Notes: a model not told the origin generated them from the sequence alone. Shown: positions 35,906 to 45,425, counted from the stretch's first letter. The stretch: DNA of 64,000 bases from UBA7957 sp965224675 (GCA_965224675.1 CBDDAA010000002.1:2046001-2110000); one strand, 5' to 3'. Made by a program: numbers and translations.

Positions 35906-36832
35906 CTAACCGGCAAGGGCAAGAACCAGCGGTAGAGAAAATATTGCCACAATAATTTGAATGGTGATGATATTTGCCATTAGCTCAGCATTACCACCCA
36001 TTTTGCGGGCAAAAATATAAGATACCGCAGCTGTTGGAACTGCGCCGGCTAATATTGCAACTGTCCGGGGCAATCCATCGACCTTAAAAATCAGACAGTA
36101 AAACGCCATTAACATGGGAACAACAGCCATTTTTAGAATGACCGCGAAAGTTATGGGCTTAACATCCGCTTTAATATCCCCTAGTCGTAGGGCGGCGCCA
36201 ATACTTAACAGTGCAATTCCTAAAGCACCATTGCCAATTAAATTGAGCATATCTAAAATGGCATGGGGTATAGAAAATCCACTCGATTTAATAAGAACAC
36301 CAACGGCAATGGCCAAAATGAACGGATTGCTTGCAAGTATTTTTATAATGGATATTATTGTAGGGCGGGGTCCGGTTGCACAAACAGACATGACCAGAAT
36401 ACTCGCAATATTTGAAGTGGGGGTTATCGCGGCTGTAGCCAATGCGGCAAGTCCCAAACCAGGCTCACCGAAAAGTGCAGGAATAATAGCCAAGCCAATA
36501 AAAGTATGCCAACGGCCAGCACCCTGAAAGACACTGGTCCATGCGGGTACGTCTATATTTAATAATATCTGTGTGGGTTTTCTAAAAATGAACATTAAAA
36601 CCTGAATAGTCAGCATGGCGCAAATCATCGCCGCAAGCATTCGCAGCACAGGCAAATCGCTAAAATCCGCAGTTATCATTGACTTTGCAATTATCGCCGG
36701 GAACAGCACATAGAAAGCCAACTGATCTATGCCCTGCCAGTGCTCATCACTAATCAGTCCGGATTTTCCCAGCATCACGCCGAGCAGGATAGTGAGAAAT
36801 ACAGGCAATAAGGCGACAAAAGCGAAATCCAC
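35906..36832 (-). CDS. AEC family transporter (auxin-efflux-carrier type), copy 1
   Basis: A 308-aa membrane protein with about ten hydrophobic helices, the size and layout of bacterial AEC/MdcF-like carriers for small organic acids. Typical segments are L-L-G-V-M-L-G-K early and the late A-G-A-V-P-T-A-A-V-S-Y-I-F-A-R-K-M-G-G motif. The frame is open upstream into the neighbour, but GTG at 36832 overlaps its TAG stop (TAGTG) and has AGGAG seven bases ahead, so this is the start. It is a tandem relative of the next gene. Confidence 0.87.
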   Translation of the reverse strand: MDFAFVALLPVFLTILLGVMLGKSGLISDEHWQGIDQLAFYVLFPAIIAKSMITADFSDLPVLRMLAAMICAMLTIQVLMFIFRKPTQILLNIDVPAWTSVFQGAGRWHTFIGLAIIPALFGEPGLGLAALATAAITPTSNIASILVMSVCATGPRPTIISIIKILASNPFILAIAVGVLIKSSGFSIPHAILDMLNLIGNGALGIALLSIGAALRLGDIKADVKPITFAVILKMAVVPMLMAFYCLIFKVDGLPRTVAILAGAVPTAAVSYIFARKMGGNAELMANIITIQIIVAIFSLPLVLALAG

Positions 36833-37776
36833 TAAAGCGCTCCTGCATAGGTTTTGGCTAACCACAAAACCAATGGAATAGTCATAAAAGACAGCACAGT
36901 TTGAACCGTTGATATGGCGGCATAGAGTTGCGCATCACCACCCATTTTCTTTGCCAGCAGATATCCATTCATTGCCGTTGGCACCGCCGCGCAAATCATT
37001 AGAATGGAAAAGGCGAGTGAACTGACTTCAAAAAAAATGGCCCATCCTGCCATAATAATGGGAGTGGCCACTAGCTTACCAATGAGTCCCACCCATAATT
37101 CCCGAGAAGGTTTGAGTGCTGCCCGCATGCTCAAACCAGCACCTATAGCCAATAGTGATGTACCTAAAGCAGCCCGACCCAGTAAATCCAGAATCGTCAT
37201 GATGGGTTCATATACAGGTATCTTTATTAGGTTAATTGACAAGCCTGTTATCACACCCCATATAATCGGATTTGTGAGAAGGGTTTTAAGCACCTGCCAG
37301 AGATCAATACGCTGATGCGAAGAAAATGCCAGCAGCACAAGAATACTGCTGATTTGCAGAATGGGCACTAATACGGCCAGGGCTACGGCAATAAGGGCGC
37401 CGCCGTCACTACTATAAAGCTTTAATACAATTGCCAGTGCGATGAAACCGTGCCAGCGGGTCGTGGTTTGAAAAATGGTGGAGAACTGACTTCTTTTGGT
37501 TCCCCAGTTTTTTTTTAACAGTGGCCAGAGGGCTAGTGCTAAGGTGCCAACACTGGTAATTGTTGCCAGTAACGTGAAGGTAAAGGGTCCAAGCTCTATC
37601 GATGCCAAATCCGCCTTAATCAAGGTTTCAGCGAGAAGGGCAGGAAAGAACAGCCAAAAACACAGCTCTTCAATGATGCGCCAGTGTTCGCCCGGAACGA
37701 AATTGCATTTACGCAAGGCAAAGCCCAGCATAATAATTGCGAAAATAGGTAAGATACTTTCAAAGACCAATGTCAT
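36832..37776 (-). CDS. AEC family transporter, copy 2
   Basis: A 314-aa carrier of the same family as the downstream neighbour, with matching landmarks (I-M-L-G-F-A-L-R-K early; A-A-V-P-T-A-M-N-G-Y-L-L-A-K-K-M-G-G late). Divergence between the two is considerable, so the tandem pair is old. Translational coupling through TAGTG suggests equal synthesis and possibly a heteromeric or dual-substrate carrier, which is inference. Substrate unknown, likely carboxylates. Confidence 0.88.
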   Translation of the reverse strand: MTLVFESILPIFAIIMLGFALRKCNFVPGEHWRIIEELCFWLFFPALLAETLIKADLASIELGPFTFTLLATITSVGTLALALWPLLKKNWGTKRSQFSTIFQTTTRWHGFIALAIVLKLYSSDGGALIAVALAVLVPILQISSILVLLAFSSHQRIDLWQVLKTLLTNPIIWGVITGLSINLIKIPVYEPIMTILDLLGRAALGTSLLAIGAGLSMRAALKPSRELWVGLIGKLVATPIIMAGWAIFFEVSSLAFSILMICAAVPTAMNGYLLAKKMGGDAQLYAAISTVQTVLSFMTIPLVLWLAKTYAGAL

Positions 37777-37868
37777 AGAAAGTAGTCAGTGACTTGTGAA
37801 TCCGTCTGATTAAGTCATTCAAACGTAGTGCCTGCGGGAGCGAATAAAAATGTTTGCGCCGAGATATA

Positions 37869-37901
37869 AGTACTCCATCAAAACTACGTTGTTGGAGTAC
37901 T
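37869..37901. terminator. Inverted repeat between protease and AEC genes
   Basis: AGTACTCCA / TGGAGTACT, a perfect 9-bp stem with a 15-base loop, in the gap downstream of the M48 gene (minus strand) and upstream of AEC copy 2. The position suits termination of the M48 transcript, although no T-run follows. Confidence 0.45.
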
Positions 37902-37919
37902 AGCCATTTGCCGGTTGAG

Positions 37920-39734
37920 TTATTTTTCTTGCAGGCTTGCAACCCAAACTTCCAGTACTTGATCATTTGATAGGAGTGCAGACCAGTTTTTTCCGTATGA
38001 CCATATTACCTGTGTTCCAAATTTATAGGTGCTCTGAGGAGAGCCGCAACATTCAATTAAATCGTCTTTATTATTAAGTGCCGTGTTTTTTAGTGTACCC
38101 AGCGATAACGTGTAATCTAGTGCAAGGTAGGAGTCCCCATTTTCAGCGATGTAAACATCGATTGGAATTGGGCCAAATTCGCGATGATGGCGCTGCCATT
38201 TCGCCAGCATTGGTTTTACCTGTTTGCTATCAATATCACCACCCAACAGCTGTCTTGTATTGGGTGTTAAGCTGGGTTGAGGTTGTGATTTTACACTATT
38301 GCAGTTTGCTTGAGAGCTTGTGTTTGAGTGAGTGCATGCCTCTTGTCTGTAGCGTTCAGGGATATTCGTATTATCAGCGATTAAAGAATGCCATATTCCT
38401 TCAGCGATTTTATGTCTTCCCCTTTCTTCAAGCAGGCGTGCAAAGTTATAGGTTGCGCTTTTAACACCCTTCGCGGAGAGGTCTTGCAAAATGTTTGTGG
38501 CGGTAGGCCACATGTCGATATCTTTTTCCTGCTCATAGAGAATCAGCGCTCTGAGTTGCTGCACTGATGATGAGTCAGGGGAGATACTTCTGGCCTCTTC
38601 AACCACTGCGCGTGCTTTAAAAAATTCACCATAATAAAAATAAGCTGTGGCCAGATTGATACGGCTGTTTATGTTCCTGGGCTGAACATTTGTCGCTTGT
38701 TGCAAATATTTAATCGCACGCTGCAAATTTAGTTTCACGGGTTTTGCGGTCTTATTTGCGTCTAAACCACGATGGGCCAATAGCGGGGGAATATTCTCCA
38801 ATATGGCGGGTAACCAGTATTTATTTCGAGAGTGCTCAGGCATGTATTTGTAGGCTAACTGAAGATGAGCATATCCCAGATTATTCAGGACTTCATGAGC
38901 TGGGAAAGATCGCTGAAACTCTTTAAAAAAGTAAATAGCGTCTTCATATTGACCAAAATGAGCAAGTTTGACACCGTACATGAAAAAATCTGTTTTAGTC
39001 GATATGGCCTTGAAACGGTTCCGCAAAAATGAGGTTCTTTCAGTTGGACCAAGATGCAGCTTATCGCCAAGGGTACGGGTTTGTGTAACCCAATAGCGTA
39101 AAAAATCCGTTTTTTCCTTAGCATCAGAAATTAATAAATCTGTTCTAAAACCAGCGAGGGACGCGAATAGAAACCCGGCATCATCAGCCTGTAATTCCTT
39201 ACGCTTTACAACGTTTTGCCATTCCTCAGTTTTACCGTTTAGCTGTATGCCGGCTGCGGCCCGAATTAAATCACGGGCCGATTCAAGTGCTTCCTGGTTA
39301 TCACTGCCCGAGAGTGTAAGGTAAATTTGTTGATGCCAAAAATCATTAGCTGTCAAATGTGCGAGCTCATGGCCTAAGACAAAAGCAAGTCTGGCGTCCC
39401 CCGCATCCTCTGGCACACCGTTGTAGCAAATATCCAAAGCGGCTTTACTAAGTACTATTATGCCTTCAGCCAACGCAATTGCCCAGGGCGAGCCGGTACT
39501 GTTGATGATTCTTAAGCCGGGTGTCAGTCCCAGGGGGGTGTCCGTTACACTCATTACCCGATCAAAAATTTGTTCAGCTCTGGCGATTAACGCCGATTCT
39601 GCCGGGTCAGCCAGACCAAACATTTCTACATAGTAGCTGCTTTGTGCTTTGATGGGCGTTACATCGCTGCCGGCTTGTGACAAGGAAGTCGCGGTCAGCA
39701 TAATAATGGTAAAAATCGTTTTTAAAATCCTCAT
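37920..39734 (-). CDS. Periplasmic M48-family metallopeptidase with TPR repeats
   Basis: A 604-aa exported protein. Signal peptide about residues 1-21 (ending L-S-Q-A). The zinc site H-E-L-A-H is at about residues 117-121, within V-L-G-H-E-L-A-H-L, with the third ligand region L-Q-A-D-D-A-G further on (the usual E-x-x-A-D). TPR-like repeats fill about residues 265-460 (for example L-N-N-L-G-Y-A-H-L-Q-L-A). The architecture recalls BepA/YfgC, which supervises outer-membrane protein assembly. The C-terminal 100 residues are unassigned. Confidence 0.85.
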   Translation of the reverse strand: MRILKTIFTIIMLTATSLSQAGSDVTPIKAQSSYYVEMFGLADPAESALIARAEQIFDRVMSVTDTPLGLTPGLRIINSTGSPWAIALAEGIIVLSKAALDICYNGVPEDAGDARLAFVLGHELAHLTANDFWHQQIYLTLSGSDNQEALESARDLIRAAAGIQLNGKTEEWQNVVKRKELQADDAGFLFASLAGFRTDLLISDAKEKTDFLRYWVTQTRTLGDKLHLGPTERTSFLRNRFKAISTKTDFFMYGVKLAHFGQYEDAIYFFKEFQRSFPAHEVLNNLGYAHLQLAYKYMPEHSRNKYWLPAILENIPPLLAHRGLDANKTAKPVKLNLQRAIKYLQQATNVQPRNINSRINLATAYFYYGEFFKARAVVEEARSISPDSSSVQQLRALILYEQEKDIDMWPTATNILQDLSAKGVKSATYNFARLLEERGRHKIAEGIWHSLIADNTNIPERYRQEACTHSNTSSQANCNSVKSQPQPSLTPNTRQLLGGDIDSKQVKPMLAKWQRHHREFGPIPIDVYIAENGDSYLALDYTLSLGTLKNTALNNKDDLIECCGSPQSTYKFGTQVIWSYGKNWSALLSNDQVLEVWVASLQEK

Positions 39735-39895
39735 ATGCTTGCATTCTCATGTTGGCAGTTCGCATATTGCCATCCGTTGGCAGTAAGGTCGTATACATTA
39801 AAAAAATCAATATTCAAAGCTAATATGGCAACGAATGATAAACAACCGTGTTTCTCATTCAGCTGTCACCATGTAGGGGTCTTACAGCAATAACG

Positions 39896-40951
39896 TTAAA
39901 AAAAACCTTTAATCAATGAAAGGTGATGGTGTAATTGTCGAGTGCTGGTTAAATCATTGACGGATTGAGCGCTATGAATTTGATTGAGTACATTGTTAAT
40001 TTCAGTTGGAAAGGGTTCATACTGCCGAGGCGCGTTGTCTAGTAAGGTTTGTATCAGGCTGAAGTCATTTTCGGAAATGGCCACATCACTGGCTAAAATT
40101 GAACTCTCTATCCATCGACCCAGCTGGTAATGGCGCAATTCCGATTGAGTCAGGTTCAGGCGGGTTACCGTTTCACTTAATCCTTTTCTGAACTCCTCAA
40201 TAGTAAAATCAGCAGGGGTTGAAAGATCAAGCACTTCTGTAACTAACAACGGATTTTTGTCAGCAAACAGGCGCGAGAAGTCGTTGATCAGATTATCGAC
40301 CTTCTGTTTTTGGCTGGATGCCCGGTATACAGGCAAATCAATTGAATACACACCCAATATAAAGGCTTCTGCTTCAGGCTTATAAGATCCACTGAATGAG
40401 AAACCAACTGACCCGTAGGCGCTGACAGTTTCTGCTTGAAGTTCGCCCGACTGGATGATTTTATTCAAAGCAAGATTGATAACCTCTTCTGGTTGAGTTG
40501 AAGGCGTGTTTTTAAAAAACAATACGGTTGATAGTGTTAGCACTAACATTGCTGCAATGGCCAGCATCTGTTTGCTGAATAGTGATTTGTTATGCCCTTC
40601 TTTTTGTGTATGGCTCGCCGTGGAAATAAACGGTACAACATTGTTTTTGCTTGTCTGTGTCTTAACGATGGACTCGGTAATCGGGTTATCGATCCGGCTT
40701 AAGACTGACTGAATGTTCTCCTCACGATTAACAATTCTCTGCTCTTGAAAGCATCGATAAACAGTTTCGACTCGCCCCTGCGTATTCTGACTGCCTGAGG
40801 ACTCGGTCAAGGCTGTGTTTTGGGTTTCAGCAAATTCATCAAGAATTTTGCTTTGCTCACGTATACTGGCCCTTTCGCGTTTAGCATCAAATGCAGCAAG
40901 TAGAGCACTGATTCGCTGACGCTCTTTGAACGGGTTATTTTCAGTGTTCAT
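39896..40951 (-). CDS. Single-pass membrane protein, probable anti-sigma factor
   Basis: A 351-aa protein: a charged, Gln/Ser-rich cytoplasmic part (about residues 1-125), one membrane helix (about 132-150, L-A-I-A-A-M-L-V-L-T-L-S-T-V-L-F-F) and a periplasmic C-terminal domain of about 200 residues. Its start (ATG 40951) overlaps the sigma-factor gene by 11 bases, the common arrangement for a sigma and its membrane anti-sigma. No zinc-binding anti-sigma motif is seen. An in-frame GTG at 40975 is possible but has no ribosome site. Confidence 0.6.
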   Translation of the reverse strand: MNTENNPFKERQRISALLAAFDAKRERASIREQSKILDEFAETQNTALTESSGSQNTQGRVETVYRCFQEQRIVNREENIQSVLSRIDNPITESIVKTQTSKNNVVPFISTASHTQKEGHNKSLFSKQMLAIAAMLVLTLSTVLFFKNTPSTQPEEVINLALNKIIQSGELQAETVSAYGSVGFSFSGSYKPEAEAFILGVYSIDLPVYRASSQKQKVDNLINDFSRLFADKNPLLVTEVLDLSTPADFTIEEFRKGLSETVTRLNLTQSELRHYQLGRWIESSILASDVAISENDFSLIQTLLDNAPRQYEPFPTEINNVLNQIHSAQSVNDLTSTRQLHHHLSLIKGFF

Positions 40952-41891
40952 TGCTATTAAACTCGTCGAGGCCACGGGTTAAGGATTTAAGCGCGGCACG
41001 GTAGCGTGTTTTAAGGGTATTTGCTGAGACTCCAAGCAGTTGGGAAAAATAATCCCAGGTGAACTCCTGCTTTTTGTCCAGTCTTTGCGCCTGAGTCCAG
41101 ATCAGAAATAAAAGCATGTCTTGCGTTTCCAGTTCTTCAGTATCAGTACCATTAAAGGCTTTCATCAGATTATCACGGTATTTTTCAAATTTACGGTGCG
41201 CACTTTCTGCGCTGATGGCATTTAATTTTGCCAGTGTTTGCCAGTCAAGTGGTTGATTTTTTTCCCAAAATTCAGATTCGTGTTTTAATAAAAAAGTGAG
41301 TCTTTGATCAGTAGGCAGCTGAGGAATCAGCGCTGTAGTGAGGTGATTGATTTCCTCTGCAGTCGCCAGTGCCGAATCCAATTGGCCTGAATCCACAGTG
41401 GCATTGTGCTCGATGATTTCCTGCTCTTCTGCAGTGCTAGGTTCATAGATAGCCCGATCACGTACGCCTTTTCTGCGCCAAAAATCAGTGAGCAAATTGG
41501 TCGCAATGCGCATTAAAAAAGAGGGAAACTTTCCATCATCTTTATAGCTGCCGAGATTGTTGACCACCCTTAACCAAAGCTGCTGTGACAAATCAGCCGC
41601 ATCGTCAGCGTTTCGCAAATGTTTTAAAAAACGATGATAAGTGGCGTCGTAATGGCGTTGAAGTAGGGTTGCAAAAACCTGTTCATCTTTATTGCTAAGA
41701 TAGCGTTTTATAAGTTGTGCGTCACTTTGCTCGTCCAGCATATCTTGGCTTCCGTCATTATTGTGGTTTTGTACCATGCTATCAAAGCTGACTGACGGAT
41801 GCATGTGAGCGAGCACAATTTTTGACGAAATATTCAATTCACAGGCTCGTATAGTGTAAGACCTCTGCATTGTGACTGTGTTGTGATGCAT
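40941..41891 (-). CDS. ECF-like RNA polymerase sigma-70 family factor
   Basis: A 316-aa sigma factor. Region 2 is recognisable from D-A-A-D-L-S-Q-Q-L-W-L-R-V-V to A-T-N-L-L-T-D-F-W-R-R-K, and region 4.2 by F-S-Q-L-L-G-V-S-A-N-T-L-K-T-R-Y-R-A-A-L near the C-terminus. It is longer than most ECF sigmas, with an extended linker. Start at 41891 is coupled to the OmpA-like gene, seven bases away, through a GGAG site; Met39 and Met51 are alternatives. It is partnered with the overlapping membrane protein. It could drive envelope or secretion genes; targets are not shown. Confidence 0.8.
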   Translation of the reverse strand: MHHNTVTMQRSYTIRACELNISSKIVLAHMHPSVSFDSMVQNHNNDGSQDMLDEQSDAQLIKRYLSNKDEQVFATLLQRHYDATYHRFLKHLRNADDAADLSQQLWLRVVNNLGSYKDDGKFPSFLMRIATNLLTDFWRRKGVRDRAIYEPSTAEEQEIIEHNATVDSGQLDSALATAEEINHLTTALIPQLPTDQRLTFLLKHESEFWEKNQPLDWQTLAKLNAISAESAHRKFEKYRDNLMKAFNGTDTEELETQDMLLFLIWTQAQRLDKKQEFTWDYFSQLLGVSANTLKTRYRAALKSLTRGLDEFNSNEH

Positions 41892-41897
41892 CCTCGA

Positions 41898-42446
41898 CTA
41901 CTCCGGATTGTCTTGCAGATTCCAGGCAGAAAACTCTACGCGGCGGTTTATAGCATCAAACGGGTTTGCCTGATTGAGTGGCTCCAGCTCCCCCTTGCCA
42001 ATAGTTTTCAGTCTTGACCGTTCAATATAATGAACATCAGTCAGATAGGTTTGAATGGCTTTCGCCCTAAACCTGGATAAGGCCAGGTTATAGCGACTAC
42101 TGCCTCTGGCGTCTGCATGTCCCTCAATAATGATACCTTTATCCTCAAGCCTGCGATACTGCATCATTTTACCCAGTGCATCGAGATAGGGCAGCGATTC
42201 GGGTGTAATTTCACTGGAGGCATAATCAAAATTAATTGCAAAACTCACGGCTGCTTTACCTTTGCTTGCAATGGCAGCCGATCGATTTGCAGGAAATAAT
42301 ATGGATGCCAGCGCAAAAGTTGATGGCACCTGCTCGAAGCTGGTCAATTCACCACTAACCTCTGAACCTGCCAGACTTTGCCTTACATATCCTAACAGCC
42401 AGATCACTACAAGTAATGGGATCAGATAAGTAACTGCGGTTTTCAT
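41898..42446 (-). CDS. OmpA C-terminal-domain protein
   Basis: A 182-aa envelope protein. An N-terminal hydrophobic segment (about residues 4-24) serves as membrane anchor or signal, followed by a peptidoglycan-binding OmpA domain with I-I-I-E-G-H-A-D-A-R-G-S-S-R-Y-N-L-A-L-S-R and the closing N-R-R-V-E-F. The frame is open to 42506, but the ATG at 42446 starts directly with the hydrophobic segment. First gene of the OmpA/sigma/anti-sigma set. It may anchor an envelope complex to the cell wall. Confidence 0.8.
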   Translation of the reverse strand: MKTAVTYLIPLLVVIWLLGYVRQSLAGSEVSGELTSFEQVPSTFALASILFPANRSAAIASKGKAAVSFAINFDYASSEITPESLPYLDALGKMMQYRRLEDKGIIIEGHADARGSSRYNLALSRFRAKAIQTYLTDVHYIERSRLKTIGKGELEPLNQANPFDAINRRVEFSAWNLQDNPE

Positions 42447-42674
42447 ATATCCGGATGCTCCGTATTTCGAGTTTGCACAACTGGCGAATCGCCTTCTATT
42501 TTTCATTATTAACGCCTCTAATAAGAGAAAGTTTCAGTGAGCGGTGTAAGCAAAGGTATGTTCTGGCACTTTTTCCGACGAATTTCCCGATTTTCCAAAA
42601 CAATGAGCAAACTTGTGCGTTATATCTGGCAGATTTTGTAAACATCAATAGAGTTTGTGTATGGAGAACAATCT

Positions 42675-43358
42675 ATGAAAGCACTTGTGATTTGTGGATT
42701 CAAAGTGTTTCGAGAGGCACTATGCAGTGTTTTATGTCAAATGGACGAGCAGCCCACTATCACAGAGGCGACAGATATTGAGCACGCGCTGGTACTACAA
42801 GAAGTCAATGCTTACCGACTGGATGTTGCGATTGTCAGTTTTGATATTCTCTATGATGATCTGGCACCGCTGGAGAGTCTGAAACTGAGGATGCCGCATG
42901 TGCCGATTATAATTTTCGCCAGATTTGAATCTGATTCTGAAGCGCGCCAGGCAATTGCACTGGGTGCTAGCGGTTGTATTGCGCCGGCTGATGGGTGGAA
43001 ACGTGTTATGGCGGTAGTCTCACGAGTTTGCAAAGGAGAAATTGTATTAAGCAGTCCAAACAATCAATCTGATTTAGTCAATTCGGCGGATTTAGCGCAA
43101 AAAAACACAAGAGAGGAAGGCGGCGTTGACAAAATCCACCTTACTCCCCGTCAGCTTGATGTGCTTGAACTCATCAGGCGAGGACAATCCAACAAAGAAA
43201 TTGCCCGTAGTCTGACCTTGGCTGAAGGCACTGTGAAAATGCATTGTGTTGCAATCTTTAGAGAACTGGGTGTTAGCAATAGAACCCAGGCAGCGGTGGT
43301 AGGTGATCATATCGCCGCTACACAACACAATCAGCCCTTTGCACATGCATTAACATAA
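42675..43358 (+). CDS. LuxR-family regulator with degenerate receiver domain
   Basis: A 227-aa NarL/FixJ-like regulator. The C-terminal LuxR helix-turn-helix is intact (L-T-P-R-Q-L-D-V-L-E-L-I-R-R-G-Q-S-N-K-E-I-A). The N-terminal receiver fold is recognisable, but the acidic pair after strand 1 (normally D-D-H) reads C-G-F, and the phospho-acceptor Asp after strand 3 aligns with Ser in V-A-I-V-S-F-D. It is thus probably phosphorylation-independent. GGAG eight bases before ATG 42675 sets the start. It stands 24 bases ahead of sctQ and is likely the local activator of the T3SS genes. Confidence 0.8.
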   Translation: MKALVICGFKVFREALCSVLCQMDEQPTITEATDIEHALVLQEVNAYRLDVAIVSFDILYDDLAPLESLKLRMPHVPIIIFARFESDSEARQAIALGASGCIAPADGWKRVMAVVSRVCKGEIVLSSPNNQSDLVNSADLAQKNTREEGGVDKIHLTPRQLDVLELIRRGQSNKEIARSLTLAEGTVKMHCVAIFRELGVSNRTQAAVVGDHIAATQHNQPFAHALT

Positions 43359-43382
43359 TCAGGTAAATTTACAGGGAATAAC

Positions 43383-44501
43383 GTGTTGAACGAATCGTAT
43401 GAATTACAGCCGATAGAATCACAATCTTCTGATCGCCCCGCAAGGCAAGGCATTGTCGATTTTTTCGCAAAAAACATGTCTGTATTAAATAACGAATGCG
43501 ATACATATAGCTGCGTTGATGCGGTATTTCCAGTTATTGATAAAAATCAGAAACTTTGGCTAAACACCCTTGCGTTATGTGAATCAAAATTAATCTTTGA
43601 AGTAAATAGTAAGCCATTTTCTTTACTGCTTGGTAGTAACCTGGTCCAGTCGAAGAAAAATTATGCAGTCACGATGGAGCTTTCATTTGCCGGTGAGTTA
43701 TGTTATCTGCAATTATCTCATTGGCCTGATCAGAGCTGCCTGGAGCAATATACAAGCCTTGATATGATAGATGATCTGCCAGGTGATCTAGTAATGGCGA
43801 TAGTAAAATCTGCATATGCATGCTTTACCGATGTGGCTGAACAAGCTTGTGGTGCCAAGATACATTTACTCAATCACCAGGTGGAACAGCTTCGATTCAA
43901 TAATCCAGCCTATTTATATTTCATCCTGAAGGAACCCAGTGGTTTAAACAATTGCGCAAGACTGGTTTTTGATCAGCAGCTGAGACCCTTTATAGGTGGA
44001 ATGCTACCGTCAAGAACTGAAATCAATAAAATCTGGGATGAGAAAATTTCATTCAAAATCCCTTGTGAGATTGATCAGATATTTCTACTCAATAGTGAAC
44101 TTAAAGAACTATCAGTAGGTGACATATTACTCATGAACAGACAATCCGGCGATGCCAATCAGGATGTGACATTGCTTGTAGGCTCGGGCCTGCGAATTCC
44201 CGCTCAATATGACACAAGAGGGTTAACCATTTTGAATAATGAAAATAAAACAGATCTGACCATGCCGGTGATTGCTGCTAAGGAATTTGATCAGCTTGAA
44301 GTTGAGCTGAGCTTTGATATTGGTGAATTGACATTATGCCTCGCCGACTTAAAAAATCTGCAACCCGGGGTCATACTGGACTTAAACCGCAAATCAGAAA
44401 GACTGGTCAGCATTCGTAACCACGGTCAGTTACTAGCAGAAGCAGAACTGGTTGAAGTTGAAGGTAGAATGGGCGCCAGAATCTCCAGGATAGTTGACTG
44501 A
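43383..44501 (+). CDS. sctQ: T3SS cytoplasmic-ring protein SctQ (FliM/FliN-like)
   Basis: A 372-aa protein. The last 70 residues form a SpoA/FliN-type domain (L-E-V-E-L-S-F-D-I-G-E-L-T-L, P-G-V-I-L-D-L-N-R-K) and a second SpoA-like segment precedes it (S-V-G-D-I-L-L-M-N). SctQ builds the sorting platform below the export gate. The N-terminal two thirds are divergent, as usual for the family. Start at GTG 43383; its stop overlaps the sctR start (ATGGA within TGATGG). First of five coupled genes sctQRSTU. Confidence 0.85.
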   Translation: MLNESYELQPIESQSSDRPARQGIVDFFAKNMSVLNNECDTYSCVDAVFPVIDKNQKLWLNTLALCESKLIFEVNSKPFSLLLGSNLVQSKKNYAVTMELSFAGELCYLQLSHWPDQSCLEQYTSLDMIDDLPGDLVMAIVKSAYACFTDVAEQACGAKIHLLNHQVEQLRFNNPAYLYFILKEPSGLNNCARLVFDQQLRPFIGGMLPSRTEINKIWDEKISFKIPCEIDQIFLLNSELKELSVGDILLMNRQSGDANQDVTLLVGSGLRIPAQYDTRGLTILNNENKTDLTMPVIAAKEFDQLEVELSFDIGELTLCLADLKNLQPGVILDLNRKSERLVSIRNHGQLLAEAELVEVEGRMGARISRIVD

Positions 44502-45157
44502 TGGATGGTTTGCCCAATCCGGTTATCTTGCTAGGTGTATTGGCGGTATTAGGGCTTGCGCCATTTATTGCTATCATGGTGAGTTCCTATCTTAAGCTCG
44601 TCGTGGTTATGTATATACTGCGTAATGCCATAGGATTACAACAAGTGCCACCGAATTTAGCTGTCAACGGCCTTGCTATTATTTTATCTATTTACATTAT
44701 GGCACCGATAGGTATGCAGGTGGTTGACGTTTACCAATCTCATGAAGTCAGCCTCAATAACCTTGAAAATCCCGAGCTACTGGAAGCCGCATTGGATAGC
44801 CTGGAGCCAATAAGGGATTTCCTGGTAAAACACTCTGATGAAATAGAACGTAGTTTTTTCGCCGAGACCAGCAAAAAAATGTGGCCAGCGGAGCTGGCTT
44901 CTGAAATAACTCACACACACTTTTTGGTATTGCTGCCTGCGTTTACGATCAGTCAGTTGAAAGCAGGATTTGAAACTGGCTTTTTGCTCTATCTACCCTT
45001 TATTACAATAGATTTGATTGTCTCAAATATATTGCTCGCAATGGGAATGATGATGGTATCTCCAATGACTATTTCCCTGCCATTTAAAATATTGCTTTTT
45101 GTATTGGTTGATGGCTGGACGCGCCTTGTTCATGGTCTTGTACTGAGTTTTCAATAA
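44501..45157 (+). CDS. sctR: T3SS export-gate protein SctR (YscR/FliP-like)
   Basis: A 218-aa inner-membrane protein of normal SctR length. Signatures are F-I-A-I-M-V-S-S-Y-L-K-L-V-V-V near the N-terminus, Q-V-P-P-N-L-A-V-N-G-L-A, and the C-terminal P-F-I-T-I-D-L-I-V-S-N-I-L-L-A-M-G-M-M-M-V-S-P segment, conserved in the FliP/SctR core of the export gate. No cleavable signal peptide is seen, as in non-flagellar homologues. Coupled to sctQ and one base from sctS. Confidence 0.95.
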   Translation: MDGLPNPVILLGVLAVLGLAPFIAIMVSSYLKLVVVMYILRNAIGLQQVPPNLAVNGLAIILSIYIMAPIGMQVVDVYQSHEVSLNNLENPELLEAALDSLEPIRDFLVKHSDEIERSFFAETSKKMWPAELASEITHTHFLVLLPAFTISQLKAGFETGFLLYLPFITIDLIVSNILLAMGMMMVSPMTISLPFKILLFVLVDGWTRLVHGLVLSFQ

Positions 45158-45158
45158 C

Positions 45159-45425
45159 ATGTCAGAATCAGAAATAATACACTACACCTATCAGGCAATG
45201 ATTTTGGTTTTAATGTTATCCATGCCTGTCATTGCAACAGCAACTATCACGGGCTTGCTTGTAGGGCTATTCCAGGCGTTAACTCAAATACAAGATCAAA
45301 CGCTGCCTTTTGGATTAAAACTGATTACAGTCATTGTGGCGATGGGGCTGACAGCCCGATGGATCGGAATCGAGCTGCACCGCTTTACGATAAACTTATA
45401 TAATTTTATCCCTACTCTTAACTAG
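45159..45425 (+). CDS. sctS: T3SS export-gate protein SctS (YscS/FliQ-like)
   Basis: An 88-aa protein with two membrane helices (about residues 12-38 and 50-72). Family hallmarks are L-M-L-S-M-P-V-I-A-T-A-T-I-T-G-L-L-V-G-L-F-Q-A and T-Q-I-Q-D-Q-T-L-P-F, the loop that lines the gate. Length is typical. Its TAG stop overlaps the GTG start of sctT (TAGTG), so the two are coupled. Confidence 0.94.
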   Translation: MSESEIIHYTYQAMILVLMLSMPVIATATITGLLVGLFQALTQIQDQTLPFGLKLITVIVAMGLTARWIGIELHRFTINLYNFIPTLN

